Assembly (NCBI RefSeq): GCF_002237595.1
Contig: NZ_CP022529.1
Location: 4,556,001-4,620,000 of the forward strand
DNA: 64,000 nucleotides
Direction of reading: 5' to 3'
DNA from: Labrenzia sp. VG12
GTDB lineage: Bacteria > Pseudomonadota > Alphaproteobacteria > Rhizobiales > Stappiaceae
The notes under the pieces were generated by a model. The model did not search any database. It had not been told where the DNA came from and saw nothing but the letters and a program-made list of their open reading frames with translations. The translations under genes and the position numbers were made by a program. Shown in pieces: positions 1-9,562 of the stretch. Each line of letters starts with the position of its first letter. Within the stretch, counting starts at the first letter, position 1.

Positions 1-3000
1 CAGGTGCCGCTTGTTTTTTCGGTGCTGGTGGAATTGTCCAACAGCGTGATGGAAAGTTCCGCGCTGCTGCCATCGGCCTGGCTGGGCCAGGTGAAGTCCT
101 TTCCGCGCACCGGACCGTGCCGGTAGATGGTGGTGTCGGCGTCGATCTTCAGCGTGGATTTGAGCGCGCCGGGGTCAAGCAGGCTCGGCCGGATGGTGAA
201 CTTGGCCGTCGGGCTCGACGCGCCCTTGGGGAAGAAGGCATCGCGGATCGTCTGCGCCGTTGCCAGTTGGGCAAGACCTTCCTGCGACAGGCCGAGATTG
301 GTGCCCTGGTTGTCGATTTCAACCAGTTGACGGCCGCGCTTGTTGACGAAGGTCGAAATATATTCCGTGAAGAAGGCGTCGACGACACCGGCCGGGCCGA
401 GCAGGTCGGTAAAGTCCTGCAGGGAGATGTCGTCTTCGGATTCCTGGAAGAACGGATAGCGCTGCGCCATGATGCTGGTGCAGGCCGGCACCACTTCGTT
501 CTGCCAGGTCCGGTTGATATAGACATAGGCGGACTTGTTCAGCAGGTCGCGTGTGTTCGTGACTGTCGACAGAACCAGCGAGCGCACCGGTTCCGGCTTG
601 GTGGCCGCTTCCGCCTGCAGGGCCGAGAAACTGTCGCTCTGCGGATCCTGTGCCCGTTTTTTCACATAGTCGAAGGCCGCCTTGTTGGGGTCGGGCGCGG
701 AATTGATCCCGGCAACATTGCCGTAAAGATCGCCGAACAGCTGCAGTACCCGGTCGATCGAATTCTGGCTGTTGGGATCGACAAGACTGTTGAGCGGCTT
801 GAAGGCGTCCCCGATGGCGACACCCGGCCACGGGCTGTCGCCGAAGGCGGCCTGGACGGCAGCCTTCGCAGAAGCTTGCTGGGCGGAAGCGACCAGTCCG
901 CCGACCGGTCCGGCGGCTTGAGCGCCAGAGGCACCGGCAGCATTGGCCGCCGCTCCGGCTGCGGCATTGGCAGCGCCTGCGGCAGCCTGGCTCTGTTCGT
1001 CGCCGGGCAGTGGCAGCTGTGTGTTCTCGCTGACGATGTTGAGAATGTTGGTCAGCGGCGAATCGGGTGCCGACAGCTGTTCCAGCACTGTTTGCGCCCG
1101 GCCAAGCGAGCCGATTTCAACCACCTTGATATGGGCGGTGCCTTCCTTCCAGATCTTGATGTAGTCGTCGGTGTATTGCTTGACGACCTTGTTGGCGATC
1201 TGGTTGTAGGTGGTCCGGTTGACCGAGCTGCCCATCACCCAGTCGCTGCCCATGGAATCTCGAACATATTCCGGCAGGCGGGCCAGGAAGAAATTGTAGA
1301 AGCCGTTCTTGGTGTAAAGGCCCGGAATGATCGACCGGCCGCCCGACGTGGCCGTGTCGACATAAAGCGTCGTCGAGCCGAGCGTGCGCACCAGGTTGAT
1401 CGGCGGCAACCTGTAACGCTGCGCCGCGTCGCGGACCATGCGCGTATAGATGTCAGTCGATTGCGGTGCCTTTTGAACACTGTTCCTGGCCCCTTGTACA
1501 ATCGACTGTTCCGTTGGCGACAGCGTGCCCTTGATGGGCAACAGCTTCATCAGGTTGTTCATGTGGCCCTGCATCTGCCGGCTTTCGCTCGGATCCGTGA
1601 TGAAGGCCATGTTGGACATTTCCGTCAGCGTGCTGCGCACCTTGCTGGCGTCGTAATTGTCTCCCGTGGCCAGCATTAACATCGGTCCCAGCTGCTCTCT
1701 GACGAGGCTGCTGTCACTGCCGGATGCAGATTGAACCAGTTGAAGTTGTGCCGTCAGCTGGGCTCTGATCGACGGCAGAAGATATTCGGTCAGCAGATTG
1801 TCGTAGGTCCGGTTCGCCGGCGGGTAGAGAACGGATTGTGCATCGAGCCCGAACAGGAACGGCGAGGACAGCCAGTTGCTTTCCTGGGTGATGTCGTCGC
1901 GCATCTTCTCCGCGGCATCGAGTGTCGGCAGCAGGCTGACCAGCGACCGGTTGCGGTCGGCTTCAGTCTTGAGCAAACGCACCTGGTCCGCATTGGTGGT
2001 CGTCTGCTCCGCCATGTCGACCGCGTGGTCGTAACCGGCCACCCAATAGAGCGCCATCGACAACACAAAGGCGACCAGCGCAGCAAGAGCCCCGCCATAG
2101 ACGGCTGCCAGCCGGCGTTCGAGACGGCGGTTCTTGCCGACGAGATTCTGTTCCGGAAAAACGATATCCGTCAGCAGCTTCTTGATGAAATAGGCCTTCG
2201 ACTGGCCACTGAGCGCCGGTTGCTGGCTGGCAGCAAGCGAGAAGCTGCGTCCCATGGCGCCGAGCAGTCGGTCGAACGGCGTGCCTTCCTGCGTGCCGGA
2301 GGTGAAATAGACCCCGCGCAACAGCGGCTGGGCTTCATAGCGCGTCGGGCGGAACACGTCGGTCAGGAAGTCGCGCAGCACATTGCCGAGACTGCCGAAT
2401 TCATGCGGAAAGCCGAAAATGCGGCAGCGGCGACCGTTGTTGCGTTCTTCGGCGAGTTTCTCCGGCAGGTGGCGCTCGAGCCGGGAGACCAGATCGACAA
2501 ACCCTGTCTCGAAAGTCGGACCGACGGTGACCTGCTGGGAATCATACGGGAAGGTCACGCCCCAGACCTGCTGCCTTTCGGCTTCGCGTAGCATGTCGAA
2601 ATACTCGTCGAAGCCGGCAATCAGGTCACATTTGGTGAACATCAGATAGACCGGCAGGCGCAGGCCGAAGGCGCGGTGCAACTCGCGCAGCCGCTGGCGC
2701 AGGATCTCCGCCTGCTGCTTGCGTTCCGCCTCGCTGGCAAGCGCGACTTCCTCGATGCTGACCGCCAGAAGAACACCGTTGATCGGCCGACGCTGACGGT
2801 GTTTCAGAAGCAGTTCGAGGAACCCGCTCCAGGCGGCGGAATCGATGCCCTGATTGACATCCTGTGTGGTGTAGCGGCCGGCCGTGTCGATCATCACGGC
2901 TTCATTGGAAATCCACCAGTCGCAATTGCGAGTGCCGCCGACGCCCTGAATGGCTTCATGTCCGCCCTCGGCCAGCGGAAAGTCGAGGCCGGAATTGCGC

Positions 3001-3443
3001 AGGATGGTGGTTTTGCCGGTGCCCGGCGGCCCGATGATGATGTACCAGGGCAATTCGAACAGGTAATTCTTGGATCCGGCGCCCTCGACCGGGTTGTCGC
3101 GCAGGGTTTTCAGCGCGTCCTCGAACCGTTCCCGGATCAGCTCGACTTCATCCGCGGACATGTCGCCGCCCATGGAGACCAGCTCGTCATTGGCAAGCAT
3201 GGAGTTGATCAGCTTGGCATTGGCGCGCCGGGTCAGCAGATGTCGCAGGAACGTGAAGATAAAAAACAGCGCGATCGGGGTGAGACCGACAAGCAACTGC
3301 ACCATCAGGCTGTCCAGCGGGCTGACCCCGTTGACGGTCAGCAGAGAACCGAACAGCACGACACAGATCGCGAAGACGATCAGGAGAAACAGAATGAAGA
3401 GGGGAGCGAACCGCAGAAGAGACGCGAAGTAGGTACGAAACAT
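1..3443 (-). CDS. tssM: T6SS inner-membrane core protein TssM (IcmF family), 3' end beyond window
   Basis: TssM spans the inner membrane and periplasm and, with TssL and TssJ, forms the trans-envelope complex that anchors the T6SS baseplate. Translating the minus strand from the ATG at 3443 gives an open frame of about 1147 residues with no stop before base 1; family members are about 1150-1250 aa, so only a short C-terminal piece is missing. Two hydrophobic segments lie in the first 70 residues (starting MFRTYFASLLRFAPLF). A Walker A motif GPPGTGKTT is near residue 138, followed by the DTAGRYT switch, and a third hydrophobic segment lies near residue 455. An Ala/Gly-rich stretch lies around residue 835. 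The start is 8 bases after the tssL stop, so the two are translationally linked. It is the last tss gene visible. Confidence 0.95.
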   Translation of the reverse strand, partial: MFRTYFASLLRFAPLFILFLLIVFAICVVLFGSLLTVNGVSPLDSLMVQLLVGLTPIALFFIFTFLRHLLTRRANAKLINSMLANDELVSMGGDMSADEVELIRERFEDALKTLRDNPVEGAGSKNYLFELPWYIIIGPPGTGKTTILRNSGLDFPLAEGGHEAIQGVGGTRNCDWWISNEAVMIDTAGRYTTQDVNQGIDSAAWSGFLELLLKHRQRRPINGVLLAVSIEEVALASEAERKQQAEILRQRLRELHRAFGLRLPVYLMFTKCDLIAGFDEYFDMLREAERQQVWGVTFPYDSQQVTVGPTFETGFVDLVSRLERHLPEKLAEERNNGRRCRIFGFPHEFGSLGNVLRDFLTDVFRPTRYEAQPLLRGVYFTSGTQEGTPFDRLLGAMGRSFSLAASQQPALSGQSKAYFIKKLLTDIVFPEQNLVGKNRRLERRLAAVYGGALAALVAFVLSMALYWVAGYDHAVDMAEQTTTNADQVRLLKTEADRNRSLVSLLPTLDAAEKMRDDITQESNWLSSPFLFGLDAQSVLYPPANRTYDNLLTEYLLPSIRAQLTAQLQLVQSASGSDSSLVREQLGPMLMLATGDNYDASKVRSTLTEMSNMAFITDPSESRQMQGHMNNLMKLLPIKGTLSPTEQSIVQGARNSVQKAPQSTDIYTRMVRDAAQRYRLPPINLVRTLGSTTLYVDTATSGGRSIIPGLYTKNGFYNFFLARLPEYVRDSMGSDWVMGSSVNRTTYNQIANKVVKQYTDDYIKIWKEGTAHIKVVEIGSLGRAQTVLEQLSAPDSPLTNILNIVSENTQLPLPGDEQSQAAAGAANAAAGAAANAAGASGAQAAGPVGGLVASAQQASAKAAVQAAFGDSPWPGVAIGDAFKPLNSLVDPNSQNSIDRVLQLFGDLYGNVAGINSAPDPNKAAFDYVKKRAQDPQSDSFSALQAEAATKPEPVRSLVLSTVTNTRDLLNKSAYVYINRTWQNEVVPACTSIMAQRYPFFQESEDDISLQDFTDLLGPAGVVDAFFTEYISTFVNKRGRQLVEIDNQGTNLGLSQEGLAQLATAQTIRDAFFPKGASSPTAKFTIRPSLLDPGALKSTLKIDADTTIYRHGPVRGKDFTWPSQADGSSAELSITLLDNSTSTEKTSGT

Positions 3444-3451
3444 CCCGCCTC

Positions 3452-4357
3452 CTAGGACCTGTTGAGAGATTCAATGGCGATCAACGCCGGTTCAAGTTCG
3501 CCGCTCAGCCAGAAGTCGAGCCCGGCGCGGACAACAAAGGCCAGCAGGAACAATACCAGCATCCACAGCCAGAACGGCGGCAGTGTCCGGACATTCTTGC
3601 CCTTCTCCGCACCCTTGGCATTCCTGGACAAGGGTTCGTCCGCCTGCAGGCGGCTGCTTCGGCGGATCAGGCGCGACAGCTCGTTGCGCAGGTCCTCAAG
3701 CTGGTTGCGGCCACCCTCCAGCACCCGGTAGCGCCCTTCGAAGCCCAGCATCAGGCAGGTATGCACCAGGATCAGCAGCGGCAGCTTGTTGATGGCGTCG
3801 CCACGAATGCGGTCGAGGATGCTGAAGACTTTCTCGCCGCCCCAGGTCTCGTTGTGAAACTGGTTCAAAAGCGAGTTCGAGCTCCATTCGCTGCGGCTGC
3901 CCCAGGGCGTCATCAGCACGGTCTCGTCGATGGTTGAACAGAGGATGTAACGCGCGGCAATGATGTCGCCGGCCTGGACGCCGTTGCGCTGCGCCAGTTG
4001 CTCGAAACGGTCGATTTCATCGACAACTTCCTGTCGCAGGGCATGCACGTCGGCCTGTTCGATGGAATTGCGCAGCTGAGAGATGATCAGAAGCAGCGGT
4101 GTTGCTGCCCGGACAATGACCCGTTCAGGATCGACTTCCAGCTTCCGGACAATGCCGGAGGCCGACTGAAGATTGGCACCGTTTTGCGGTTTCGGGGCGG
4201 CTGCCGGGGTGGCCGGTCCGCTCGCCGGCGAGACAAAGGCGACCGTTGGTTCGTCTTCCTCGAGGCCAGCCGTACCCTGTGCCTCGGCCATGGAGGTCCG
4301 GGCTCTGGGGCTCAATCTTTGAGCGACGGTCGGCTGGTCAAGGTCATCATCCGTCAT
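3452..4357 (-). CDS. tssL: T6SS membrane protein TssL (DotU family), short form
   Basis: TssL is the C-tail-anchored inner-membrane partner of TssM and contacts the baseplate protein TssK. The 301-residue product has a disordered Pro/Ala-rich N-terminus, then the helical DotU domain (from about residue 75; the run RYILCSTIDETVLMTPWG is typical), then one transmembrane helix near the C-terminus (FWLWMLVLFLLAFVV) and a short periplasmic tail. There is no C-terminal OmpA/peptidoglycan-binding domain, so any wall binding must come from another subunit. An in-frame start 11 codons upstream (4390) would overlap tssK by 25 bases. I prefer the ATG at 4357 (MTDDDLD) because an AGGA lies upstream inside the end of tssK. 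Position between tssK and tssM agrees with the family order. Confidence 0.93.
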   Translation of the reverse strand: MTDDDLDQPTVAQRLSPRARTSMAEAQGTAGLEEDEPTVAFVSPASGPATPAAAPKPQNGANLQSASGIVRKLEVDPERVIVRAATPLLLIISQLRNSIEQADVHALRQEVVDEIDRFEQLAQRNGVQAGDIIAARYILCSTIDETVLMTPWGSRSEWSSNSLLNQFHNETWGGEKVFSILDRIRGDAINKLPLLILVHTCLMLGFEGRYRVLEGGRNQLEDLRNELSRLIRRSSRLQADEPLSRNAKGAEKGKNVRTLPPFWLWMLVLFLLAFVVRAGLDFWLSGELEPALIAIESLNRS

Positions 4358-4365
4358 GATTCGGA

Positions 4366-5709
4366 TTATTGTCCTTTGTGAACGGCCCACAATTCAAGGC
4401 CGAGACCCGGATAATCCCCGCTTAGGTGCAGCGCAAAGGCGGCCGAACTCTGCATTTGCGGCCAGAGTTCATTCTCAACATCGAGTTCAAAATAAACGGC
4501 ATTTTGAACATAGGGGATTTGCCGGGGTGCGACCGACAGCGGCTTGATAGCGACACCCGGCAGCTGCAGGTTGACGAGTTCGCGGATTTTCTCGACCGGG
4601 CCGACCTTGATCTGGATCGGCATTTGCGTGCGCAGCACTTCCAGGCTGACATTGGCATGGGCGATCAGGACGAAGCTGCGGCCTTCGGAATAGACCATCT
4701 TGTTGGTGGTCTCGCCGAGCCAGACGCCGTAGTCGCGCTTCGACAGCGGAATGCTGATGGCGTTCTGTTCCACAACGAAGCTCAGGAGGCCTTCCAGAAT
4801 GGTGACCAGTTTCTGGAAAGTCAGCCGCAGGTCAAGATGGTCATAGGCCGGCAATTCCGGCGGCCGGCGGTTGTCGGCGCCGAAGGCGGCAAAGGCGCCG
4901 ATGAGGCCGATGAAATCCCGGTAGACCTGTTCAGGCGCGTGGCGCCCGGAAGCCGCGATGTGGCCAAACAGCACTTCATAGTGATTGGTGACGCTGAGCG
5001 CCATCAGGTCGACAATTCCCGACCGGGTGCTTTCGCCCTGCCCGGACGTGTTGGAGGCCAGCATCTCGCCGCGTTTGCGCAAGAGGCTGCGCACCTGGTC
5101 GACCTGCGAAATCAGATGCGCATTGGCGCCGGCCGTCAGCAGCGGCGGAATGAACGTGTCCGACAGCTTGATCTCGCCCTGGGTCGACACGGTGTCGATT
5201 TCCGCAATTGGCAGATGGGCGGTTTCATCCAGGTTTTCACCTTCCAGGAGCAGACGGCCGGTCAGGGCACCGACGCCGATGCTGGCTTCCGGCTTGTCTG
5301 CTTCGTTTGTGTTGCGCACGTTGGTGGCGCGCCTGGAATAGCGGCGCAGGTCGGTCTCGCTGTCGCCGAGTTCGATCTGGCCGGCGGAACGCAGGGGCAG
5401 GGCAAGAAAGACTTTCTTGCCCTGGTCGTCGACCGTGATCTGCCGGGCCTTGGCGACAAGGCCGTTCCGGGCGGTCGAAAACACCGTGCCGTCCGGCAGG
5501 ACCGCCTCGATGGCCGTCACCTGGAACTGACCGACCGCGAGCGCGTCTGTGTCGATCTCGACGCTGCGCAGGCCCCAGGAATAGGGCTCCAGATCCTGGA
5601 CGCGCTGTTCCAGCGTGGTTTCGACCCAGCGGTCGTGCTGTTGCAAATGCTGTGGCCGGAGAAACATTCCCTCAAGCCAGAGTGGTTTCAGGCTCTCATT
5701 CAAGGCCAA
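4366..5709 (-). CDS. tssK: T6SS baseplate protein TssK
   Basis: TssK trimers link the TssEFG baseplate wedges to the TssJLM membrane complex. The 447-residue length is normal for the family. The N-terminus (LKPLWLEGMFLRPQHLQQHDRW when read past the first residues) is a hallmark: nearly all TssK proteins carry the EGMFLRPQHFQQ-type motif. The C-terminal part (about residues 330-447) is the domain that contacts TssL/TssM. The stop falls just before the tssL start. It is separated from tssJ by about 110 bases without an obvious terminator, so I infer one transcript. Confidence 0.95.
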   Translation of the reverse strand: MALNESLKPLWLEGMFLRPQHLQQHDRWVETTLEQRVQDLEPYSWGLRSVEIDTDALAVGQFQVTAIEAVLPDGTVFSTARNGLVAKARQITVDDQGKKVFLALPLRSAGQIELGDSETDLRRYSRRATNVRNTNEADKPEASIGVGALTGRLLLEGENLDETAHLPIAEIDTVSTQGEIKLSDTFIPPLLTAGANAHLISQVDQVRSLLRKRGEMLASNTSGQGESTRSGIVDLMALSVTNHYEVLFGHIAASGRHAPEQVYRDFIGLIGAFAAFGADNRRPPELPAYDHLDLRLTFQKLVTILEGLLSFVVEQNAISIPLSKRDYGVWLGETTNKMVYSEGRSFVLIAHANVSLEVLRTQMPIQIKVGPVEKIRELVNLQLPGVAIKPLSVAPRQIPYVQNAVYFELDVENELWPQMQSSAAFALHLSGDYPGLGLELWAVHKGQ

Positions 5710-5820
5710 TCTCCGCTGAAAACTGACGAATCATCATTCGGCATCCACTGCAATCTGCCAATTGCATCGCAATTGGTAGCACAATTTTCAATCTTGCAAG
5801 CCGTGGTGACGTTATTGCCG

Positions 5821-6312
5821 CTAGAATACACCGAGCCGCCGGTTGCGAAGTTTCTGTATTCGTACGGCAAGACTTGTCAGATAAATGACAAACTCGTTCT
5901 TCTTTTCTTGCTGCAGTTCGATCGTGTCACGCCACTGCGCGGACTCAATGTCCCTGAAACTTGCAATGACACCGATATGGGTTGCCTCGGAAGAGACATC
6001 CCGATTGTAGTCCTGGCTCTTGCCGGGGGTCATTTCGTATTCCTGGACGCCGATCAGGTCCCCGCCCAGAACCTTCTTGTCATTGTCGGCAAGGTCGAAA
6101 TACTCGGCATTCTGAAAGGCGGTCACTTCTTTAAGCTGGTAGACACGCACGACGACAGGTGACGGCTCGCCGTTTTCGTTCGGGTTGGTGTATTCGTCTG
6201 CCTGCAGCTGAACCTTGATCGGGGTCGGCGGAGGTGTTCTTGAGCAAGCCGCGAGGCTTGCCAGCAGGCTCAGACCCGAGACTTCAAGAAAATGCCGCCG
6301 GGATATTCTCAT
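5821..6312 (-). CDS. tssJ: T6SS outer-membrane lipoprotein TssJ with Tat-like signal
   Basis: TssJ is the outer-membrane lipoprotein that caps the TssJLM complex. The 163-residue protein begins with a signal containing a twin-arginine-like motif (SRRHFLEVSG), a hydrophobic core and a lipobox LAAC with the acylated Cys at about residue 23. The mature part has the beta-sandwich pattern of TssJ, with the conserved-type phrase VVRVYQLKEVTAFQNAEYFD. Its start overlaps the stop of the FHA gene by 4 bases (ATGA), so the two are translationally coupled. The Tat-like signal is unusual, since most described TssJ proteins have plain Sec lipoprotein signals; without a test the Tat call is only an inference. 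Confidence 0.9.
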   Translation of the reverse strand: MRISRRHFLEVSGLSLLASLAACSRTPPPTPIKVQLQADEYTNPNENGEPSPVVVRVYQLKEVTAFQNAEYFDLADNDKKVLGGDLIGVQEYEMTPGKSQDYNRDVSSEATHIGVIASFRDIESAQWRDTIELQQEKKNEFVIYLTSLAVRIQKLRNRRLGVF

Positions 6313-8438
6313 TTTTTTCTGTTCTCCCAGAATGACTTGGACTGCTGGCGCGCCTGTTCTTCCTCGACCTGGACAAAAGCTTCCGCAATGGTCTGCCGGA
6401 CCACCGCGTCGAAGTCGGCCCGCAGCTTGTCGTGCCGCTCCTTGGCCGCTTCAAACTTGCCGCGTTTGGAGCCAAGGCCGCGCAAGCGCAGGCCGCCGTC
6501 GTCTTCTTCCCCCGCAAGGGTTTCCGGCGCCAGGCTCTCGAACAGGAGCCGCATGGCGCGCTGTGTTGCGGCAACCGTCAGCATGGTGTGGCTCTGCAGG
6601 TCCTTGAATGCTTCCCGGGTAGCCTCGGGTGGCGTCAGAAAACCGCCCTTGCGGGCAAACAGCATCTCGTCGATGGCCAGCTCGCCAACGTTAAAATGCT
6701 TGAAGGGGTTGTTTTCTTCCGGCTGGATGCGGGTTTCGTACATCCGGAATTCGGTCTTGAGCGTTTTCCTCGCCTTCAACAGCGCGATCAGGCCGTTGGC
6801 GAGTTCCCGCACCATTTCACCTGAAGCCTTGGCAATCTCCGCCCGTTCCTCCGGCGACACGTCGGCATCGGCAAATCCAAGGCCTGACAGAAGCGCTTCA
6901 AAGACTTCCGGACTGATCTGTGCATTTCCCGCGCCCGGCGCAGGCGTTGTGGCGGGAGAGGCGGCGCCGGCAGGAACGCCTGTTGTCGGTGCGGTGGATA
7001 CCTGTTTTGCCGCCGGTTGCTGCACGGGTGTCGAGGAGCTCACCTGCGGCGAGGACATCGGTGTTGCGGCCGGCATGTTCGGAAGCACGACGGGCGGGGT
7101 GACCGGCGCGACTGGAGTGGCGGATTTCAGGGCGGGCGGAACTGCTCCGGCTCTTTTGCCGCCAAGAGATGAATCGGCGCGGGATTTTGCCTTTTGTGCC
7201 AGCTCTGCCTCGCGCTGCGCCCGACGTTTCTTCAAGGCGTCGAGCGGATTGAGCGCTGCTCCTGAAGATTGTGTTGGTGTTGCTGGCGCTGCCGCAGTTG
7301 GCGCTACCGCCGCGCCGGATGTCGGCAGAGGAGGCTGAACGGGACCTGGCGCAGGCGCCGCCGACACGGGTGAGGCCATGGACTGAGAGGTGTCGGTTGC
7401 CGGTTTGCTTCCCGGAGCCGGAGCGCCAAGGCCAAAATCGATGTTGTCAGGAATGGTCGAGGCGGGTGCTTGCCCTTGCGTGGGCGGCGGGCTGGCTCCT
7501 GCCGATGGCGTTGGCATCAGCCCAGACAGGTCCGGCAAGCCGGATGATTGAGGTGCGGACGGTGCCGGTTGGCTTTCCGTCGGTGCTGCCCCCAGACCGG
7601 CCAGGAAATCTTCCGGGATAAGGTTGCCGGAACCGGTTGGTTGGGCCGGAGGTGGCGAAACGGCTGCTCCCGCAGGCGCTGCTGCGGCAGGAGGCATAGC
7701 GGCAGGTGTTTGAGGGGCAGCCTGAACAGGCGACGAGACGGCCTGGCTTGTCTCAATCGGCGGGACGGCAGCCCCTTGCGCGGGCGAGGGCATCACCGAG
7801 GGTGTGCCCATCGGCATCTGCGGCTGCGAATTGGCCAGCTGGGACGCTGCCGGTCCGCCCTGGAACCGGGTCGTCTCGTGTGCCGACACGGCACCTGCCG
7901 GCGCGGAAAAGGCAACGGGTTCCGGAATGACGTTTTGCGGTGTCTGAACCGTTGCCACCGGCGTCAGCGTTTCCGGCGCGCCGCCAAGGTGATCGAGCGG
8001 GTCCAGGGAGGTGTTCTGCGGCAGGCTTGCCCCGGAGGTATCGATCCTCAGCGGTGTCGCCATTCCCGTAGAGCGGTTTGCGGCGGTCCCTTGCGTCCCG
8101 GAAAAGGGGTTTGTGCTGGTGGCCGGGCTGCTTTCGGCGCTCTCCACCCGGATCTGGTAGGGGCCTGCCAGCAATGTCATGCCGGCGGACAGGCTGACCG
8201 CCTTGCCGCGGCCGATCGCAGCGGATTGTCCCTCCAGAAAGGTGCCGTTGGTGCTTTCATCGATCAGGACAAACGTGTCGTTCTGGTAGACGATGCGCGC
8301 ATGAACGGAGGACAGATGCCGGTCCTGGTCCGGCAGAACCCAGTCGCATTTGCGCGACCGGCCGAACGCACCACCCCCTGGCCCGAACTGGTGCCGGGAC
8401 CCGATCGTGTCACATACTAGGATTAACGAAGCCGTCAT
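6309..8438 (-). CDS. T6SS-associated FHA-domain protein (TagH/Fha-like)
   Basis: This cytoplasmic scaffold is expected to bind phosphothreonine through an N-terminal FHA domain (about residues 20-95, with the core SSVHARI and STNGTFL motifs). A linker of about 400 residues, extremely rich in Pro, Ala, Gly and Gln, separates it from the type VI FHA C-terminal domain (about residues 515-690, with SGLGFADADVSPEERAEI and NPFKHFNVGELAIDEM). In Pseudomonas, Fha1 is phosphorylated by PpkA and dephosphorylated by PppA to switch the T6SS on and off. A PppA-like phosphatase occurs at 23686-24660 here, but no PpkA kinase is in the window. ATGA overlaps join this gene to both tssG and tssJ. At 709 aa it is longer than Pseudomonas Fha1 because of the linker. 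Confidence 0.9.
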   Translation of the reverse strand: MTASLILVCDTIGSRHQFGPGGGAFGRSRKCDWVLPDQDRHLSSVHARIVYQNDTFVLIDESTNGTFLEGQSAAIGRGKAVSLSAGMTLLAGPYQIRVESAESSPATSTNPFSGTQGTAANRSTGMATPLRIDTSGASLPQNTSLDPLDHLGGAPETLTPVATVQTPQNVIPEPVAFSAPAGAVSAHETTRFQGGPAASQLANSQPQMPMGTPSVMPSPAQGAAVPPIETSQAVSSPVQAAPQTPAAMPPAAAAPAGAAVSPPPAQPTGSGNLIPEDFLAGLGAAPTESQPAPSAPQSSGLPDLSGLMPTPSAGASPPPTQGQAPASTIPDNIDFGLGAPAPGSKPATDTSQSMASPVSAAPAPGPVQPPLPTSGAAVAPTAAAPATPTQSSGAALNPLDALKKRRAQREAELAQKAKSRADSSLGGKRAGAVPPALKSATPVAPVTPPVVLPNMPAATPMSSPQVSSSTPVQQPAAKQVSTAPTTGVPAGAASPATTPAPGAGNAQISPEVFEALLSGLGFADADVSPEERAEIAKASGEMVRELANGLIALLKARKTLKTEFRMYETRIQPEENNPFKHFNVGELAIDEMLFARKGGFLTPPEATREAFKDLQSHTMLTVAATQRAMRLLFESLAPETLAGEEDDGGLRLRGLGSKRGKFEAAKERHDKLRADFDAVVRQTIAEAFVQVEEEQARQQSKSFWENRKK

Positions 8439-9562
8439 GCCGAAACTGATGTCTTGCCTGAGGACGCCGCCGCTTCAACAACAGAATCACCGGCCAGGCC
8501 GCCCAAATCCACCGGTGTTACAAATACCTGATTTTCATCAGCGACGGTACCGCTTGGCTGCGCCGGCGCCAAGTGGACATTGTTTTCAAGTTTGGCGTTT
8601 TCACCATCTGAAAGCCAAAGATTGTTTCCCAATCTTGCTGAACCCAACTGACCGGCCTCAATCGTCTCCTGCTGGTAGCTGAATTCCAGGTCCCAGTCGA
8701 TCGGATCGCGCACGATCATGGCCAGCAGATCGACCAGCACGCCGTGATTCGCGCCGCCCGGCAGGAAATTCTGCAAGGTGTCGTAGGGCGCCGGGCCAAT
8801 CCGCAGGCGAAACTTGCCAAGATCGTCCTCAACCTGTTCGCCCAGCACCATGTCGCCGCCCAGTAGCGTGTTCTCGATGCCGAGTTCCATCCGGGATTCG
8901 GGCGGGATGTCGACGGTGCGCGAGACAAATTCGATGATCACGAAAGGCAGGTCGAAATAGCTGGACAGCATGGCGGCAATGGCATCCGGCGAATTCGAAT
9001 AATGCGACATCAGCCCGACATGGGGCAGGATGGCCGTGCGCGGCACCTTGCCGAGTTCCGTGCGGTCATCGACCGGGAAGCCGCACAGTGCCAGGAAACA
9101 CTGGGACGTGGCATCCAGCCCGTGTTCCTCGAAACGCACGAAATGCCGGGATTTCTGCCACATGCTGTAAAGCAGTGTGATGAACCGGTGATTGAACAGG
9201 TCAAGCAGGTCTTCCAGCGACGACGGCGTCTCGTCGCGCTCGATGATGCGTTCCGTCACATAGGGCGGCAGCGGTGACGCCGGCCCGTATAGGCCGAAGA
9301 AATTGACCCTGACGTCGTAGCGGCCGGTCGCTTCGTCATAATCGATGCTGGAAACGTCACTCGGACCAAAGCTGAGCGACCGGGTGGCACGGAAGCGCAG
9401 CACCTCCTGCTCAGGGTCGTGGCCCGGCCCCATCTTGCGGATCTCGGGATGCAGCAGGCTGATCAGGTACAGCGACTGAAAAAACTGCGTGCGCGCCAGC
9501 TTGTCGACAAGCGCTGCGTCCGGGGAAAGTTGGTCCGGGGTCGGGTGGGCTTCGTCGCTCAT
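8435..9562 (-). CDS. tssG: T6SS baseplate protein TssG
   Basis: TssG forms the baseplate wedge with TssE and TssF. The 375-residue product contains family-typical stretches such as LRFRATRSLSFGPSDV, the FFGLYGPASPLPPYVTE motif (about residues 85-105) and FNHRFITLLYSMWQKSR. I chose the ATG at 9562 (MSDEAHPTP) because its ATGA overlaps the tssF stop exactly as at the next two gene junctions; an upstream in-frame start at 9595 would lie inside tssF. The C-terminal 60 residues are low-complexity and not obviously conserved. Confidence 0.93.
   Translation of the reverse strand: MSDEAHPTPDQLSPDAALVDKLARTQFFQSLYLISLLHPEIRKMGPGHDPEQEVLRFRATRSLSFGPSDVSSIDYDEATGRYDVRVNFFGLYGPASPLPPYVTERIIERDETPSSLEDLLDLFNHRFITLLYSMWQKSRHFVRFEEHGLDATSQCFLALCGFPVDDRTELGKVPRTAILPHVGLMSHYSNSPDAIAAMLSSYFDLPFVIIEFVSRTVDIPPESRMELGIENTLLGGDMVLGEQVEDDLGKFRLRIGPAPYDTLQNFLPGGANHGVLVDLLAMIVRDPIDWDLEFSYQQETIEAGQLGSARLGNNLWLSDGENAKLENNVHLAPAQPSGTVADENQVFVTPVDLGGLAGDSVVEAAASSGKTSVSA

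Noticed and set aside
117..6162. Long plus-strand open frames opposite tssM and tssK-tssJ (up to 578 codons)
   Set aside because: They are mirror frames of high-GC minus-strand T6SS genes; no ribosome sites, and the minus-strand proteins are unmistakable.
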